Below, in pieces: positions 16,114 to 25,203 of a stretch of 64,000 nt of DNA (positions are counted from its first letter, which is position 1; each line of letters starts with the position of its first letter). Made by a program: the position numbers and the translations under genes. The stretch is from Thermodesulfobacteriota bacterium (GTDB taxonomy: Bacteria; Desulfobacterota; UBA8473), in assembly GCA_040757775.1 (NCBI GenBank), contig JBFLWQ010000002.1, positions 176,095 to 240,094 on the forward strand, in the 5' to 3' direction. The notes under the pieces were generated by a model. The model was not told where the DNA came from. It did not search any database and saw only the letters and a program-made list of their open reading frames with translations.

Positions 16114-17688
16114 ATGAGCCGTGGCATTTTTAAACATGACGATATGAAGCAGATGAATGCCATTGGAATCACCGAGGGGCAGGTCATATCTCAAATAGAA
16201 ATCTTCAAAAAGAAACCCTCTTATATGAAGTTGAGTCGCCCCTGTATTATAGGGGACGGCATAAGGGTTATCCAGGAAAACGAAATTCAGAGCCTCATCC
16301 TCAATCATCAAGATGCGGCGGGTAAGGGGTGCCTGCTGAAATTCGTGCCAGCTTCAGGAGCAGCCAGCCGTATGTTCAAGTCGCTGCTTAATCTCAATAA
16401 CGTAAATCACGAGATTGACCGAGACTATATTGCCAGAAAAGCAGGAGAAGACAGTGAACAGACAGAAGATATTCTTTCTTTTATGAACGGGATAAGGAAA
16501 TTCGCCTTTTTCGATGACCTTAAATCGTCAATGTATGATGCCGGGCTTGATATAGATAATCAGATAAGCAAAGGTCAATTTAAAGAAATTATCTCCTGCC
16601 TTCTTAACCCCCAGGGTCTTAATTACGCTAACCTGCCCAAAGGATTGCTCAAGTTCCATCAATATCCTGATGCCAGCCGGACCGCTTTTGAGGAGCATCT
16701 GGCCGAGGCTGCGGATTATGTCAGGGACGCCCGGGGTTTGTGTCGTCTCCACTTCACCATTTCCCCCGAACACCAGGAAAGTTTTAAAGGTCTTATGGAA
16801 GATGTCAGGCGTAAGTATGAAAAGAAATACAATACCCGGTTTCAGGTGGAATTTTCTCTTCAGAAGAGATCCACCGATACTATTGCAGTGACTCTGGGAA
16901 ACCAGCCCTTTCGAGAAAGGGATGGAAAGCTCCTGTTCCGGCCTGGAGGACACGGTGTCCTTATAGAAAACCTAAATGGCATCAAAGGAGACATAATTTA
17001 CATAAAAAATATTGACAATGTTACGCCGGACCGGCTAAAAGGGCCAACATTTCTCTGGAAAAGGATCCTTGCCGGTTATCTGATTGAGTTTCAGAAAAAG
17101 GTTTTCACCTACCTTAAAAGGTTGGAGGAAGGGGAACTTGAGAAACGATTCCTTGATGGAGTCATGGAATTTGCCAGAGACAGGCTTGTTTTGCTATCCT
17201 CAAACAGCTATCAGCATATGTCCGCAATAAAAAAGAGAGAGTTTCTCATGAGTAAACTCGATCGTCCCCTCAGGGTTTGCGGTATGGTTAAAAACCAGGG
17301 AGAACCAGGAGGCGGACCCTTCTGGGTTGAAGAGGAAGATGGCACCCTATCTCTGCAGATTGTCGAAAGTACCCAGGTTGATCCCAAATCCAATAAACAA
17401 CAGGCAATATTCGCCTCGGCGACCCATTTTAACCCTGTAGATATTGTCTGCGGAGTCAGGAATTATAAAGGAAAACCCTTTAATTTAAGAAATTATATGG
17501 ACAAAAATGCAGTCTTTATCTCCCGGAAATCTAAAGAGGGCCGGAATCTAAAGGCACTGGAGCTTCCTGGTCTGTGGAACGGTGCCATGGCTAATTGGAT
17601 TACTCTTTTTGTGGAAGTTCCAGTTATCACTTTTAATCCTGTAAAAACCATAAATGACCTGCTTCGTGAGGAACACCAACCCCAATAG
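16114..17688 (+). CDS. DUF4301 family protein
   Basis: Cytosolic protein of 524 residues recognised by the family text near its N-terminus: KLSRPCIIGDGI then LLKFVPASGAASRMFKSL (about residues 75-95), which resembles a nucleotidyltransferase-type phosphate loop. Later blocks include LLFRPGGHGVLIENLN and VRNYKGKPFNLRNYMD. The family is best known from Bacteroidetes and has no assigned function, so its presence here may reflect transfer. The length is typical. The next gene has its ribosome-binding site just past this stop. Confidence 0.85.
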   Translation: MSRGIFKHDDMKQMNAIGITEGQVISQIEIFKKKPSYMKLSRPCIIGDGIRVIQENEIQSLILNHQDAAGKGCLLKFVPASGAASRMFKSLLNLNNVNHEIDRDYIARKAGEDSEQTEDILSFMNGIRKFAFFDDLKSSMYDAGLDIDNQISKGQFKEIISCLLNPQGLNYANLPKGLLKFHQYPDASRTAFEEHLAEAADYVRDARGLCRLHFTISPEHQESFKGLMEDVRRKYEKKYNTRFQVEFSLQKRSTDTIAVTLGNQPFRERDGKLLFRPGGHGVLIENLNGIKGDIIYIKNIDNVTPDRLKGPTFLWKRILAGYLIEFQKKVFTYLKRLEEGELEKRFLDGVMEFARDRLVLLSSNSYQHMSAIKKREFLMSKLDRPLRVCGMVKNQGEPGGGPFWVEEEDGTLSLQIVESTQVDPKSNKQQAIFASATHFNPVDIVCGVRNYKGKPFNLRNYMDKNAVFISRKSKEGRNLKALELPGLWNGAMANWITLFVEVPVITFNPVKTINDLLREEHQPQ

Positions 17689-18082
17689 GAGGGTAAAGGA
17701 AAGAAAATCTCTTTCATTATCTAAAAAGGAGGTATATACTACGAAAGAGCTGGATAATACGGAAGATACCTGTCTTTATTCAGGTGAGGCTGCCTGTCTG
17801 GGATTCAATGACTGTCTCACTAAAGAGGAAGAGATTATTCTTGCGGATATTAGGGCACTTAGTGAAAAGGCTATGAATATAAAAAACAGGTTGAAGCTTA
17901 TGGAGGGTCGCACTACCGGGGATATGTCAGGGTCTCAGGAGGAGACTCAACAGATTAGTCCCGGGCGCCAGGCTTTGATGGATGAGCTGGATGATCTGAG
18001 AAAAAACAGGAAAGAGCTTGACAGGCTGATGGAGGGAGCACATCATCGTAAGATGGTACTGTTAGGTCACAGAAAGCCATAA
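17654..18082 (+). CDS. hypothetical Cys-containing coiled-coil protein, uncertain start
   Basis: The conserved-looking part begins after TTKELDNTEDTCLYSGE and reads CLYSGEAACLGFNDCLTKEEE, followed by a long charged helix (ADIRALSEKAMNIKNRL and DELDDLRKNRKELDRLMEG). The only in-frame ATG (17654) and GTG (17666) lie inside the DUF4301 gene and have no ribosome-binding site. A perfect AAAAAGGAGGT (17724-17733) sits before an ACG at 17741-17743, so translation may begin there with a rare start, or the ATG has mutated. Function unknown; the three cysteines could bind a metal. Confidence 0.6.
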   Translation: MTCFVRNTNPNRRVKERKSLSLSKKEVYTTKELDNTEDTCLYSGEAACLGFNDCLTKEEEIILADIRALSEKAMNIKNRLKLMEGRTTGDMSGSQEETQQISPGRQALMDELDDLRKNRKELDRLMEGAHHRKMVLLGHRKP

Positions 18083-18130
18083 CCTACTAATCTGGCAATG
18101 GGAAATGCCTAACCAAAAAAGGAGGTCAAA

Positions 18131-18598
18131 ATGAAAAAAATTGTAACCTTAATAGCAGTAATCTCCATGCTTACCAGTCTTTTTTGCCTTGAATCATTTG
18201 CTTCATTTGCTCAGCGAGGGATGAAGTGGAAAGGAAGCAGCGGCTGGGGAATGAGGACTCAATATGCCAGGATGTATGATTCGAAAAGCGTTGAAACAAT
18301 TACTGGAGAAGTCCTCAGCATAGATAAAATAACCCCGATGAAAAGGATGTCTTACGGTATACATCTGATAGTTAAAACAGACAAAGAAACTATATCAGTA
18401 CACTTGGGGCCCGGGTGGTATATTGAAAACCAGGACATCAAGATCAACCCAAAGGATAAAGTTGACGTCAAAGGCTCAAGAATCACATTTAAAGGGAAAC
18501 CAGCCATTATTGCCGCTGAAGTAAAGAAAGGTGATGAAACACTGAAGCTTCGGGATGAAAACGGCTTCCCTGTCTGGAGCGGTTGGAGGCGACGTTAA
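18131..18598 (+). CDS. exported OB-fold-like hypothetical protein
   Basis: Protein of 155 residues with a Sec signal peptide (about 1-25). The mature part carries ETITGEVLSIDKI, then LGPGWYIENQDIKI, a GSRITFKGKPAIIAAEVKKG segment and a conserved tail (FPVWSGWRRR). The beta-rich pattern with a repeated valine/lysine strand suggests an OB fold as in small periplasmic YdeI-like or DUF5666-like proteins. AAAGGAGG precedes the ATG. It follows the Cys-containing gene by 48 bases and faces the TetR gene. Confidence 0.72.
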   Translation: MKKIVTLIAVISMLTSLFCLESFASFAQRGMKWKGSSGWGMRTQYARMYDSKSVETITGEVLSIDKITPMKRMSYGIHLIVKTDKETISVHLGPGWYIENQDIKINPKDKVDVKGSRITFKGKPAIIAAEVKKGDETLKLRDENGFPVWSGWRRR

Positions 18599-18618
18599 GT
18601 CAGCATCCCTTTTTATGT

Positions 18619-19362
18619 TTATGGGGTACTTTCCTTATTCAAAATATTGTTTAGTTCCCTGGTTAACTGTTCAATTATAGAGGCATGAAATTGAATCCTG
18701 TCAATTATGCCTTTAGAAGTGCTGTCAGAATCAGATACCCCCCTACCATCTATATCAGGGGGGGAAACAAACTGGTCTGATTCTTTCTTCTTTGAGACGA
18801 GATAACCCTCTTCTAAAAGCTTTACAAAGTGGTCAGACATCTCTTCAGGATCGAATCTGCCATCGGGTTTATACCACTTATATGCCCAGGTACACATCCC
18901 CAGAATAGCATTTACGTGCAAGGCTACATTTGATGTCCGGATAAAAACCCCCTCCTCCACGCCTTTAGAGTATACATCTTCGAATATTTTGTTGTAGTTA
19001 CGTTTTTTTCTCTGTATTGATTTGTAGATCTTGCTTGGGAGTTCTCCCTCTTCCTGGAAAAAGATCTTCATCATAGGTTGTCTCTTTATAATAAAATTTT
19101 TTATATGGTTTCTAATGATTTCACGAATTTTTTCAGTTGTAGATAAGCCGGAATTGGCTATTTCTGAGATCTGTTCAACTGAATCCCTGATTGTCTCCTC
19201 ATATATCCGGACAAGGAGTTCCTCTTTGCCCTTGAAATAATAGTAGAGGGCGGCTTTAGTCGTTCCAACTTCTTTTGCCAGATCGTTCATAGTGGTGGAA
19301 TGGTATCCCTTTTCATAGAAGAGACTGGTTGATGCCCTAATGATCTCATCTTTTTTTGACAT
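18619..19362 (-). CDS. TetR family regulator, FadR/PaaR-like
   Basis: Transcription factor of 247 residues. The N-terminal helix-turn-helix (about 9-55) reads STSLFYEKGYHSTTMNDLAK then VGTTKAALYYYFKGKEELL, typical of TetR repressors that sense acyl-CoAs. The C-terminal ligand domain ends in a long charged extension (about 200-247). It is divergent from the mutase/oxidoreductase operon across a 546-base region that holds an operator-like palindrome next to its own start, so it probably represses itself and perhaps that operon. The ligand is unknown. Confidence 0.85.
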   Translation of the reverse strand: MSKKDEIIRASTSLFYEKGYHSTTMNDLAKEVGTTKAALYYYFKGKEELLVRIYEETIRDSVEQISEIANSGLSTTEKIREIIRNHIKNFIIKRQPMMKIFFQEEGELPSKIYKSIQRKKRNYNKIFEDVYSKGVEEGVFIRTSNVALHVNAILGMCTWAYKWYKPDGRFDPEEMSDHFVKLLEEGYLVSKKKESDQFVSPPDIDGRGVSDSDSTSKGIIDRIQFHASIIEQLTRELNNILNKESTP

Positions 19363-19381
19363 GATAGCTCCTTAATAAAAG

Positions 19382-19399
19382 TTACCATACGGTCAGTAA
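19382..19399. promoter_or_regulatory. TetR operator-like palindrome
   Basis: TTACCATACGGTCAGTAA, twenty bases upstream of the TetR start. The ends TTAC/GTAA and the central CG are symmetric. The inner part resembles the ACCGACCGGTCGGT-type box of FadR/PaaR-like TetR proteins (10 of 14 positions). Likely autoregulatory. Confidence 0.55.
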
Positions 19400-19562
19400 A
19401 CTATTAATGTATCTCTTTACAGATTATATTATGATAAAAAGGATTATATTGCAACATAAATATATCCGCAGGCAAATCAGTATGACTTATTGATTTATTT
19501 GAATATTATAGCGAGTTCCGGCTTTTCTTCGTCATTTTTCAGCAGGTTGCAAAAATTTCATC

Positions 19563-19591
19563 TTGACAAAAAATCCGAAATCACATATGAA
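19563..19591 (+). promoter_or_regulatory. sigma-70-like promoter of the mutase operon
   Basis: A consensus TTGACA (19563-19568), a 17-base spacer and TATGAA (19586-19591), oriented toward the binding-protein and mutase genes. A GATGGTAGGTAAA stretch just downstream could be a weak half-site for the TetR protein. The start codon of the first firmly supported gene is about 320 bases away, giving a long leader. Confidence 0.55.
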
Positions 19592-19681
19592 TAATTTACT
19601 CGATGGTAGGTAAATAGCTTGGGGAATTTAAAAGTATTGAGGATTAATTTTAATGAAGTTTAATCTTTGTGGTTTGACCAG

Positions 19682-19777
19682 ATGGACAACGAAGGTAAGT
19701 TTATGTTTTCCAGGAAGACCCTTGATAGAATTAATGAGATGATGAGGGATTGGGAAGAGGAGGTAGGAGAAGATTAA
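19682..19777 (+). CDS. possible small acidic peptide or gene remnant
   Basis: A 31-codon frame (MDNEGKFMFSRKTLDRINEM then an acidic RDWEEE stretch) between the promoter and the first operon gene. No strong ribosome-binding site. It might be the N-terminal relic of an acyl-CoA enzyme or a leader peptide. Nothing else is recognisable in the 19363-19908 gap besides the operator and promoter. Confidence 0.25.
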   Translation: MDNEGKFMFSRKTLDRINEMMRDWEEEVGED

Positions 19778-19908
19778 ACTGCAATTTAAGAATGTCTGAA
19801 AAAAAATCAAAAGCGAAGGGGGGTGTGATATTAGTAACTATGGGAAGTAATTTTGCCGGTAACAAAATATGTTCTTATAAACAAAAAATTTTAAGGAAGG
19901 ATAAGACT

Positions 19909-21117
19909 ATGAAAAAGGAATGTGTATTAAGTGTATTTGTTTTGATATTTTTCACTTTCCTTTTTGTTTCTGACGGCTATTCAGCGGAAACAAGAGGTGT
20001 AACCAAAGATACCATTAAGATAGGGATTATGATGAGTCAAACAGGTTCTCTAGCTGACACCGGGATTCCATACACAACTGGTGCAAAAAACTATTTCAGA
20101 TACCTTAATGATAGTGGAGGGATAAACGGGAGAAAAGTAAATGTTCTTGTAGAAGACGACAGGTATGCTATACCAGCTGCAATTGCAGCGTTCAAGAAAT
20201 TCGTATACAAGGATGAGATAATGGCGATGATGGGTGCAGGGGGAACTGCCCCTGTAACCGCCCTGTTTAAATCAATCGAAAAAGAGAAGATGCCGACAAT
20301 TGCAATAAGCCTGGCAGAAAGCATTGTTAACCCTCATAAGAGGTATATGTTCATTGCCGGAAGTACTTATAGAGAACAAATGGGGATAATTTTGGATTAT
20401 CTCATGAATGACCTGCCTATAAAGAAACCCAGGATCGCATTTGTGTATCCCGATCATCAGGCTGGGTATCAGGACTTAAAACCATTTGAGGAAAGGACAG
20501 AGAAATACGGCATCAAGCTGGCAGACAAAGAGGTTCTAAACTTTGGGGCAATGGAGGCTACCGCCCAGGTACTCAATATTAAAAAAGCAAAGGTCGATTA
20601 TATAGTAATAGGGGGTTCCATAGTACAAAACGCAAATGTTCTCCTCCGAGAGCTTCGAAAATTTGGTATTTCAACCCCGGTATACGGGAGCTTTGGCACG
20701 TGCACTGAGAATTTAGTCGAGGTAGCGGGTGAGGCTGCAAAGAACTTTTACGGTGTAAACACCTTTAGTTCATGGTACGAGGATGCTCCGGGCGTTAAAT
20801 TCATGAGAAAGATTACAGAAAAATACAAGACTGGTGAAGACAGGTTGTTTAGGAGCCGTTTTAATACGCAGGGATGGTTGTGTGCAATTATCTTTGCAGA
20901 AGGGATGAAGAGAGCGGGGAAAAATCTCGATGGAGAAGCCCTCATAGATAACATAGAAACCCTTAAGGATTTTGATAGCGGCGGACTCACTGGTCTTCTT
21001 ACGTATGGAAAGAATAAACACTACGGAAGTGAATACTGGAAGCTCTATAAGGCTAATGTAGAAAAGAAGATTATGGAACCCCTTACAGATTGGAGAAAAC
21101 CTCTGGAGCTTAAATAA
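19909..21117 (+). CDS. ABC-type branched-chain amino-acid-type substrate-binding protein
   Basis: Periplasmic LivK-type (Peripla_BP_6) protein of 402 residues. The start at 19909 follows AAGGAAGG and opens directly into a signal peptide (KKECVLSVFVLIFFTFLF...); the frame is open upstream but that part is not protein-like. The mature protein begins ETRGVTKDTIKIGIM, with a GGINGRKVNVLVEDDRY block shared with the other binding proteins in this window. No permease or ATPase adjoins it. It heads the mutase operon, separated from it by a terminator-like hairpin. Confidence 0.88.
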   Translation: MKKECVLSVFVLIFFTFLFVSDGYSAETRGVTKDTIKIGIMMSQTGSLADTGIPYTTGAKNYFRYLNDSGGINGRKVNVLVEDDRYAIPAAIAAFKKFVYKDEIMAMMGAGGTAPVTALFKSIEKEKMPTIAISLAESIVNPHKRYMFIAGSTYREQMGIILDYLMNDLPIKKPRIAFVYPDHQAGYQDLKPFEERTEKYGIKLADKEVLNFGAMEATAQVLNIKKAKVDYIVIGGSIVQNANVLLRELRKFGISTPVYGSFGTCTENLVEVAGEAAKNFYGVNTFSSWYEDAPGVKFMRKITEKYKTGEDRLFRSRFNTQGWLCAIIFAEGMKRAGKNLDGEALIDNIETLKDFDSGGLTGLLTYGKNKHYGSEYWKLYKANVEKKIMEPLTDWRKPLELK

Positions 21118-21157
21118 ATTTCTTAACTTACAGCAATTCATAACAACAGCACCATAA

Positions 21158-21184
21158 CAACAGCGCACTTAATTGTGCTGTTTA
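21158..21184 (+). terminator. terminator-like hairpin after the binding-protein gene
   Basis: AACAGCGCAC and GTGCTGTTT form a stem with one bulge around TTAATT, followed by TTTAAA. It may reduce read-through from the highly expressed binding protein into the mutase genes. Confidence 0.5.
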
Positions 21185-21213
21185 AAGGGACATTCTACCA
21201 GTCTTTTAGTCTT

Positions 21214-21262
21214 CTGGATTCCTGTGCCTGCCCCGTACTTGATACGGGGCAGGCAGGGATAA
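21214..21262. repeat. dispersed palindromic repeat, copy 2
   Basis: GCCTGCCCCGTA (21226-21237) and TACGGGGCAGGC (21243-21254) make a perfect 12-base stem with a five-base loop. The same core occurs inverted at 1637-1709. It lies in the 223-base leader before the first mutase gene. Confidence 0.65.
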
Positions 21263-21340
21263 CTATTGAAATCATGCGGCAAGCTGCAGGGTATCCAAAA
21301 ATATTATTGTCGTCCAGACTCAGAGGGGAGGATTATGTAA

Positions 21341-23053
21341 ATGCAGAATAAAGAGGAAACAGAAAAAATACTTGTGGAGCGAGACAGGTGGTTTCAGGAG
21401 AAATTCAGCAAAAGGAAGGCACCTGATGAGGAAGCAAGGTTGGCTTCCCGAAGTGCGCTCTCGGCTGGTGTTGGAAGGAAAGATTTTTACACACCTCTTG
21501 ATCTATCTATAGATTACCTTAAGGATATTGGTTTCCCTGGACAATATCCTTTTACACGCGGTGTTCATCCATCCATGTATCTGGGGCGTCTCTGGACCAT
21601 GAGACAGGTGACAGGCTACGGAACACCGGAAGAAACTAACAAGCGCTTCAAGTACCAGGTAAGCCAGGGACAGACCGGGCTGGCGGTTGTTCCCGATACA
21701 CCTACGAGAGACGGTTATGACTCGGATCACCCTATGGCAAAAGGGGAAGTGGGAAGGTTAGGTGTACCCCTTGATACAATCGATGACATGGAAAGGCTCT
21801 TTGAAGGGCTCCCCCTTGATCAAATCAACCCTGCATTAATCGAGAGCGTTACCGGCACCATGGTAATACTGGCTATGTACTTCGCTCTGGCAGAGAACAA
21901 AGGCATACCCCTGGAGAAGCTCCGCGGGACGATTCAAAATAGCTGCCTTGCAAACTCTATTTACTGTGGGGAACTCAACATCTTCCCACCAGAACATGCC
22001 CTCAGGATAGCCACAGACATCTTCGAATACTGCAGTAAGTACGTTCCCAAGTGGAACACCGTAAATGTCGGGGGTTACCAGATAACCGAACAGGGTGCAA
22101 ATACCGTTCAGGAACTTGGAATAAGTATGGCATTTGGCTTAACGTATCTTGAATCTGCCTTAAAAAGAGGGCTGGCTATAGACAGCTTTGCGCCAAGAAT
22201 AGCTTTCTATTTCACCTCAGGAAACAACTTCTTCGAGGAAATTGCCAAATTCAGGGCAGCCAGGAGAATGTGGGCACGATTCATGAAAGAAAGAATGGGG
22301 GCTAAGGATGAACGGTCCATGATGTTGAGATATCACATTCAAACCTCGGCAGCTTCTCTTCCGGCACAAGAAGCACAAAACAATATCATACGGTGTACCC
22401 TGCATGCCATTACGGCAGCTCTGGGAGGGGTTCAATCACTGCATGTAAACTCCTTTGATGAAGCGTTAGCCTTACCCACTGAAGAATCCCTCCGAATCTC
22501 TTTGAGGACACAGCAGATTATTGCACATGAAAGCGGTATCTGTGATACGATTGATCCACTGGGAGGGTCCTATCTGGTTGAAGACCTGACTAACAAGATT
22601 GAAAAGGAAGCGACTGATTTAATAAATAAGATAGAAGATATGGGAGGGGGCAGTATCTTAAATGGTGTTATCATAGGGATTAAGAGCGGGTTCCTGGCAA
22701 GAGAGGTAATGGAAACCGATCAAGCCAAGCTCAAGGCTATTGAGGCGGGTGAGAAGGTCGTTATAGGTCAAAATAAATTCAGGATACCAGACGAGGAGGA
22801 ACCTAATGTAACCCTTATGAAGGTAGACCCTGAACTGGAGAATATCCAGATTACCAGGTTGATTGAAATGAAGAAGGAACGTGATAATACCAGGGTCAAA
22901 AAGCAGTTAGATAAGCTTCGAGAGGTGGCAAAGAGCGATGAAAACATGATGCCAACGATGATAGAAACCGTTAAGTCCCATGCATCGCTGGGAGAGATCG
23001 TTCAGACTCTGAAGGAGGTATTTGGGTTTTTCGACAGGGTTCAGATAATTTAG
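21341..23053 (+). CDS. B12-dependent acyl-CoA mutase large subunit, non-canonical active site (1)
   Basis: TIM-barrel subunit (570 residues) of the methylmalonyl-CoA mutase family, which rearranges acyl-CoA carbon skeletons with adenosylcobalamin. Family blocks are clear: YPFTRGVHPSMY, LWTMRQ, GTIQN and IDPLGGSYLVE. The positions that set substrate choice differ from methylmalonyl-CoA mutase by my alignment: Tyr89 is Val90, Arg207 is Cys209 and His244 is Gln247. The carboxylate-binding Arg is therefore missing, so methylmalonyl-CoA is an unlikely substrate. The fold alone does not give the real one. The partner B12 subunit starts 25 bases downstream. GGGGAGGA precedes the ATG. Confidence 0.88.
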   Translation: MQNKEETEKILVERDRWFQEKFSKRKAPDEEARLASRSALSAGVGRKDFYTPLDLSIDYLKDIGFPGQYPFTRGVHPSMYLGRLWTMRQVTGYGTPEETNKRFKYQVSQGQTGLAVVPDTPTRDGYDSDHPMAKGEVGRLGVPLDTIDDMERLFEGLPLDQINPALIESVTGTMVILAMYFALAENKGIPLEKLRGTIQNSCLANSIYCGELNIFPPEHALRIATDIFEYCSKYVPKWNTVNVGGYQITEQGANTVQELGISMAFGLTYLESALKRGLAIDSFAPRIAFYFTSGNNFFEEIAKFRAARRMWARFMKERMGAKDERSMMLRYHIQTSAASLPAQEAQNNIIRCTLHAITAALGGVQSLHVNSFDEALALPTEESLRISLRTQQIIAHESGICDTIDPLGGSYLVEDLTNKIEKEATDLINKIEDMGGGSILNGVIIGIKSGFLAREVMETDQAKLKAIEAGEKVVIGQNKFRIPDEEEPNVTLMKVDPELENIQITRLIEMKKERDNTRVKKQLDKLREVAKSDENMMPTMIETVKSHASLGEIVQTLKEVFGFFDRVQII

Positions 23054-23078
23054 TTTAGTAAACGGAGGTAAGTCAAAT

Positions 23079-23483
23079 ATGAAATCAAAGGGTAGGATTC
23101 GGATACTCATCGCTAAACCGGGTCTGGACACACATGATAGAGGAGCAAAGATGATTGCCAGGGCATGCAAGGACGCTGGCATGGAAGTCATATATCTAAA
23201 GCCAAAGCACACAGTAGACAACATTATTTCCGCTGCTATTGAGGAAGATGTGGACATAATCGGCTTAAGTATTCTGTCAGGAACACATATGGAGATGTGT
23301 TCGGGCATGGTGGATAAGATGAAAAAACAGAACTTAAATCTCCCGATTATTCTGGGCGGTATTATACCAAAAAGTGATATCCCCCTCTTAAAACGGCTTG
23401 GCATAAAAGAGGTTTTCAGAAGCGGTGTTCATACAAATACGGTGGTAAGATGGATAGAAGATGAAGTAAAGGGAGGAAGGTAG
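23079..23483 (+). CDS. acyl-CoA mutase B12-binding subunit (1)
   Basis: Cobalamin-binding partner of the large subunit upstream, 134 residues. The base-off/His-on motif DTHDRGAK (D-x-H-x-x-G) is near residue 17, followed by LSILSGTH and the GGIIP loop, so the lower axial histidine and nucleotide-tail pocket are complete. Large and small subunits are separate genes, as in isobutyryl- and 2-hydroxyisobutyryl-CoA mutases, whereas most bacterial methylmalonyl-CoA mutases have the B12 domain fused to the large chain. It ends three bases before the next mutase start, so translation is probably coupled. Confidence 0.92.
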   Translation: MKSKGRIRILIAKPGLDTHDRGAKMIARACKDAGMEVIYLKPKHTVDNIISAAIEEDVDIIGLSILSGTHMEMCSGMVDKMKKQNLNLPIILGGIIPKSDIPLLKRLGIKEVFRSGVHTNTVVRWIEDEVKGGR

Positions 23484-23486
23484 AAT

Positions 23487-25172
23487 ATGCGTGATGACAT
23501 TGAGAAGATCAGAAGGGAAAAGGACAAGTGGTTTTCTGAGAAATTTATGAAACAATTATCAGGTTTGGGGGTAGAGTCACCTCCTCTGAAAGGGGACAAA
23601 TTGCCTTTATATACCCCCCTAGATGTGGAAAACAAGTACCTGGAAGATATTGGATTTCCTGGAGAGTTTCCGTACACCAGAGGGGTCTACCCAGGGATGT
23701 ATCTTGACAAGTTATGGATAATGCGGCAGATTGCAGGTTACGGAACGGCAAGAGAGACTAATCAGAGGTTTAAATATTTGCTGGAAAACGGTGAAACCGG
23801 GGTTACTGCAGTATTTGATTTTCCCACAGTTATGGGATTGGATTCAGATAACCCCATGGCAGAGGGTGAAGTGGGTAGATGTGGAGTCCCTGTTGACTCT
23901 GTCGAAGATATGCGTATTCTCTTTGACGGTATTCCCATTGACAGGGTCCATGTGGCATTGCTATCCAGTTATCCCTCTTCTCCAGCCATCTTTGCAGCGT
24001 ATATAGCTATGGCGATGGAAAAAGGTTTAGCCATAGATTCCTTAGCCGGGTCTATTCAAAATCATTTCCTGGCATTCTATACCGCTTTGCCAAAATGCGC
24101 TAAAATTCCGCCACGAGATGCAATAAGGATTGCGGTGGATACCTTTGAATATTGCAGCAGATATATGCCCAGGTGGACTCCAATAAATATTACCGCTCAT
24201 GTGATAAGGGAATCTGGAGCTACCATGATTCAGGAGCTGAGTTATTGCCTGGCCAATGCCATGGCATACGTAGAAGCGGCACTGGAGAGAGGATTGGATG
24301 TAGACAGCTTTGGCCCCAAACTGGCATTTTATTTTACCGCTGGAATGAATCTTTTCGAGGAAGTTGCCAAATACAGGGCTGCAAGGAGACTATGGGCAAG
24401 GATCATGAAGGAGAAATACAATGCCCGAAACCCTGCATCCCAGATGATAAGGTTTCACGCTCAGGGATCCGCTTTCACTGTAACTGCTCAACAGCCCCTG
24501 AATAATCTTATCAGGTCCACCATCCAGACACTGGCAGCAGCGTTAGGAGGTGCCCAGTCAATAAATGTAAATCCATTTGACGAATCCCTTTCCATCCCAA
24601 GTGAAGAATCTGTGAGGCTTGCTTTGAGAACATCACAGATTGTTGCCTATGAAACTGGAATAACAGAGACCATCGATCCCCTGGGCGGTTCCTATTACGT
24701 AGAAACACTTACAAACAAAACCGAAGAGGAAGTCAGGCAACTGTTAAAGCTCATAGAGGAAATGGGAGACGGAAGTATGCTAAATGGTGTTATAAAGGGG
24801 ATTGAAAGCGGCTATTTTCTGCGGGAAGTTTCAAAGGCAGCCTATGATTACAATAAGGAAGTTGAATCAGGGGAAAGGGTAGTTGTTGGTTTAAATAGTT
24901 ATAAGGTTGAAGAAGATATTCCAATTGAATTGTTGACAGTGGATCCAGAGCTTGAAAAGATTCAAGTAGAAAATCTTAAAAAATTGAAGAGAAACAGAGA
25001 TGAAAAAAAGGTACACGAGACCCTTGAGAAAGTGAAGGAAGGAGCAGGAGGAAAGGGAAATCTAATACCTTTAATGATAGAGGCTATTCGTGCAAATGCG
25101 ACTGTAGGAGAGATAACAGATTCTATAGTTAATGTGTTCGGTCTCTATCAGCCGAAAAGTGGAGTTATATAA
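23487..25172 (+). CDS. B12-dependent acyl-CoA mutase large subunit, non-canonical active site (2)
   Basis: Second mutase large subunit (561 residues), clearly related to the first but diverged. Blocks: FPYTRGVYPGMY, LWIMRQIAGYG, GSIQN and TIDPLGGSYYVE. By my alignment to methylmalonyl-CoA mutase, Tyr89 is Ile82, Arg207 is Leu201 and His244 is Val239, with a His at the preceding position. Ile at the first site is also found in 2-hydroxyisobutyryl-CoA mutase, but the aspartate that enzyme needs (near 116-117) is Val here. The pocket looks hydrophobic. GGAGGAAGG precedes the ATG, and its own B12 subunit lies 31 bases downstream. Confidence 0.88.
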   Translation: MRDDIEKIRREKDKWFSEKFMKQLSGLGVESPPLKGDKLPLYTPLDVENKYLEDIGFPGEFPYTRGVYPGMYLDKLWIMRQIAGYGTARETNQRFKYLLENGETGVTAVFDFPTVMGLDSDNPMAEGEVGRCGVPVDSVEDMRILFDGIPIDRVHVALLSSYPSSPAIFAAYIAMAMEKGLAIDSLAGSIQNHFLAFYTALPKCAKIPPRDAIRIAVDTFEYCSRYMPRWTPINITAHVIRESGATMIQELSYCLANAMAYVEAALERGLDVDSFGPKLAFYFTAGMNLFEEVAKYRAARRLWARIMKEKYNARNPASQMIRFHAQGSAFTVTAQQPLNNLIRSTIQTLAAALGGAQSINVNPFDESLSIPSEESVRLALRTSQIVAYETGITETIDPLGGSYYVETLTNKTEEEVRQLLKLIEEMGDGSMLNGVIKGIESGYFLREVSKAAYDYNKEVESGERVVVGLNSYKVEEDIPIELLTVDPELEKIQVENLKKLKRNRDEKKVHETLEKVKEGAGGKGNLIPLMIEAIRANATVGEITDSIVNVFGLYQPKSGVI

Positions 25173-25203
25173 ATAATAATATTTAAGAGGAGACCAGTCC
25201 AAG

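Noticed and set aside
19750..19908. Longer N-terminus for the first binding protein
   Set aside because: The frame is open but charged and signal-less; the ATG at 19909 has a ribosome-binding site directly before a good signal peptide.
21118..21340. Cobalamin riboswitch upstream of the mutase genes
   Set aside because: The leader holds a terminator-like hairpin and a dispersed palindrome, but no recognisable B12-box or conserved riboswitch core.
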